From Nitriliruptorales bacterium (GTDB taxonomy: Bacteria > Actinomycetota > Nitriliruptoria > Euzebyales > Egibacteraceae), in NCBI GenBank assembly GCA_007133145.1, contig SLNF01000271.1, positions 1-6,513 on the forward strand: DNA of 6,513 nucleotides. Reading direction: 5' to 3'. Position 1 is the first letter of the stretch, and the number at the start of each line of letters is the position of its first letter. The notes below the pieces were generated by a model. The model was not told the DNA's origin, did no database searches, and saw nothing but the letters and a program-made list of their open reading frames with translations. Position numbers and translations under genes: made by a program. Below are positions 5,492 to 6,513 of this stretch, piece by piece.

Positions 5492-6513
5492 ATGACCGAG
5501 CACGCACGGATCGAGTTCGACGGCCAGACGTTCGACGCCCCTGTGCTCACCGGCAGCGAGGGAGAGCAGGCGCTCGACATCTCGAAGCTGCGGGCCGAGA
5601 CCGGGCTCATCACCTACGACCCCGGCTACGGCAACACCGGCTCGGTGAAGAGCGACATCACCTTCATCGACGGCGTGAAGCCGATCCTGCGCCACCGCGG
5701 CTACGAGATCGACGACCTCGTCGAGCGCTCGAGCTTCGTCGAGACCTCCTACCTCCTCATCTACGGCGAGTTGCCGACCGCTCGCGAGCTCGAGGAGTTC
5801 AAGGAGCGCATCACCCGCCACACGCTCCTGCGCGAGGACATGCGCTCGCTCTTCGACGCCTTCCCCCACGCCGCCCACCCGATGGCGGTGCTCCAGGCCG
5901 GCACGACGGCCCTGTCGACGTTCTACCAGGATGCCCTCGACCCCAGCGACCCCGAGGACGTCGACCTGTCGACGATCCGCCTCCTCGCGAAGCTCCCGAC
6001 GATCGCCGCGTTCGCCTACAAGCACGCGATCGGCCAGCCGTTCATGTACCCGCGCAACGACCTCGACTACGTCGAGAACTTCCTGCAGATGCTCTTCGCG
6101 GTGCCGAGCGAGCCCTACGAGGTCGACCACGACGTCGCCCACGCCCTCGACCTCCTGCTCATCCTCCACGCCGACCACGAGCAGAACTGCTCGGCCTCGA
6201 CGGTGCGGCTCGTCGGCTCGAGCCAGGCCAACCTCTTCGCCTCGGTCTCGGCGGGCATCGGGGCCCTGTGGGGGCCGCTGCACGGCGGGGCGAACCAGCG
6301 CGTCGTGGAGATGCTCGAGCAGATCCGCGACGCCGACGACGCCACGGAGTCCTTCATCGCGCGGGCCAAGGACAAGGACGACCCGTTCCGGCTCATGGGC
6401 TTCGGCCACCGCGTCTACAAGAACTACGATCCGCGGGCGCGGCTCATCAAGTCCACCGCCGACCGCGTCATCGCCAAGCTCGTCGGCGACGACCCGCTCT
6501 TCGAGATCGCCTC
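5492..6513 (+). CDS. gltA: Citrate synthase (type II, GltA), 3'-truncated by window edge
   Basis: Condenses acetyl-CoA and oxaloacetate to citrate, the entry step of the TCA cycle, in the cytosol. The first 340 residues of an expected 425-435 are present. The N-terminal beta-rich domain is typical of hexameric bacterial GltA (residues 5-60, then ILRHRGYEIDDLV at 65-77). Active-site regions: LHADHEQNCSAST (225-237), GPLHGGAN (261-268) with catalytic His264, and GFGHRVYKNYDPRA (303-316) with His306 matching His305 of E. coli. The third catalytic residue (Asp362 in E. coli) lies past the edge. Residue 206 is Ser where E. coli GltA has Cys206, linked to NADH inhibition, so that control may be absent here (inference). 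Start: the ATG at 5492 has AAGGA at 5480-5484 with a 7-nt spacer. It is divergent from the phosphorylase and probably has its own promoter near 5430. Confidence 0.96.
   Translation, partial: MTEHARIEFDGQTFDAPVLTGSEGEQALDISKLRAETGLITYDPGYGNTGSVKSDITFIDGVKPILRHRGYEIDDLVERSSFVETSYLLIYGELPTARELEEFKERITRHTLLREDMRSLFDAFPHAAHPMAVLQAGTTALSTFYQDALDPSDPEDVDLSTIRLLAKLPTIAAFAYKHAIGQPFMYPRNDLDYVENFLQMLFAVPSEPYEVDHDVAHALDLLLILHADHEQNCSASTVRLVGSSQANLFASVSAGIGALWGPLHGGANQRVVEMLEQIRDADDATESFIARAKDKDDPFRLMGFGHRVYKNYDPRARLIKSTADRVIAKLVGDDPLFEIA

Noticed and set aside
5405..6409. 334-codon minus-strand open frame opposite gltA
   Set aside because: Antisense shadow; it is rich in Val, Glu, Arg and Asp without motifs, while the plus strand encodes an unmistakable citrate synthase.

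Overview
The window is gene-dense, very high-GC DNA (roughly 70% by eye, not counted) with strong G/C bias at third codon positions. A caa3-type oxidase cluster in ctaE-ctaF-ctaG order, a glucosyl-3-phosphoglycerate synthase and a type II citrate synthase together suggest an aerobic member of the Actinomycetota. It may be a deep-branching lineage rather than a classical Streptomyces or Mycobacterium type, but that placement is inference and of low confidence. I see no mobile element, CRISPR array, tRNA or rRNA, and no gene looks frameshifted.

Layout. Positions 1-3452 are one tightly packed plus-strand run: the 3' part of cytochrome c oxidase subunit III (ctaE), small subunit IV (ctaF), assembly factor ctaG, a membrane-anchored type 1 copper protein (cupredoxin), and glucosyl-3-phosphoglycerate synthase (gpgS). 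Junctions are 5 nt, 6 nt, a 4-nt ATGA overlap and a 1-nt TGATG overlap, so the run looks like one translationally coupled operon. An 82-nt gap (3453-3534) holds a strong hairpin that could terminate both converging transcripts. Positions 3535-5298 on the minus strand encode a GH13 sugar phosphorylase of the sucrose/glucosylglycerate phosphorylase group. A 193-nt divergent intergenic region (5299-5491) carries an inverted repeat whose arms each contain TAGGCT, a -10-like hexamer, one facing each gene. Citrate synthase (gltA) starts at 5492 and runs off the right edge.

How they fit together. The first four genes build a terminal oxidase with its copper machinery and a likely periplasm-facing copper electron carrier. 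GpgS makes glucosyl-3-phosphoglycerate, the precursor of the compatible solute glucosylglycerate. The converging phosphorylase is best read as the enzyme that splits glucosylglycerate into glucose 1-phosphate and glycerate, so synthesis and recovery of one solute would sit side by side. Citrate synthase feeds the TCA cycle that ultimately supplies the oxidase with electrons. No wholly new system is evident. The most notable points are the gpgS-oxidase coupling, the gpgS/phosphorylase pairing, the unusual cupredoxin, a ctaG lacking histidines usual in its family, and the symmetric divergent promoter region.
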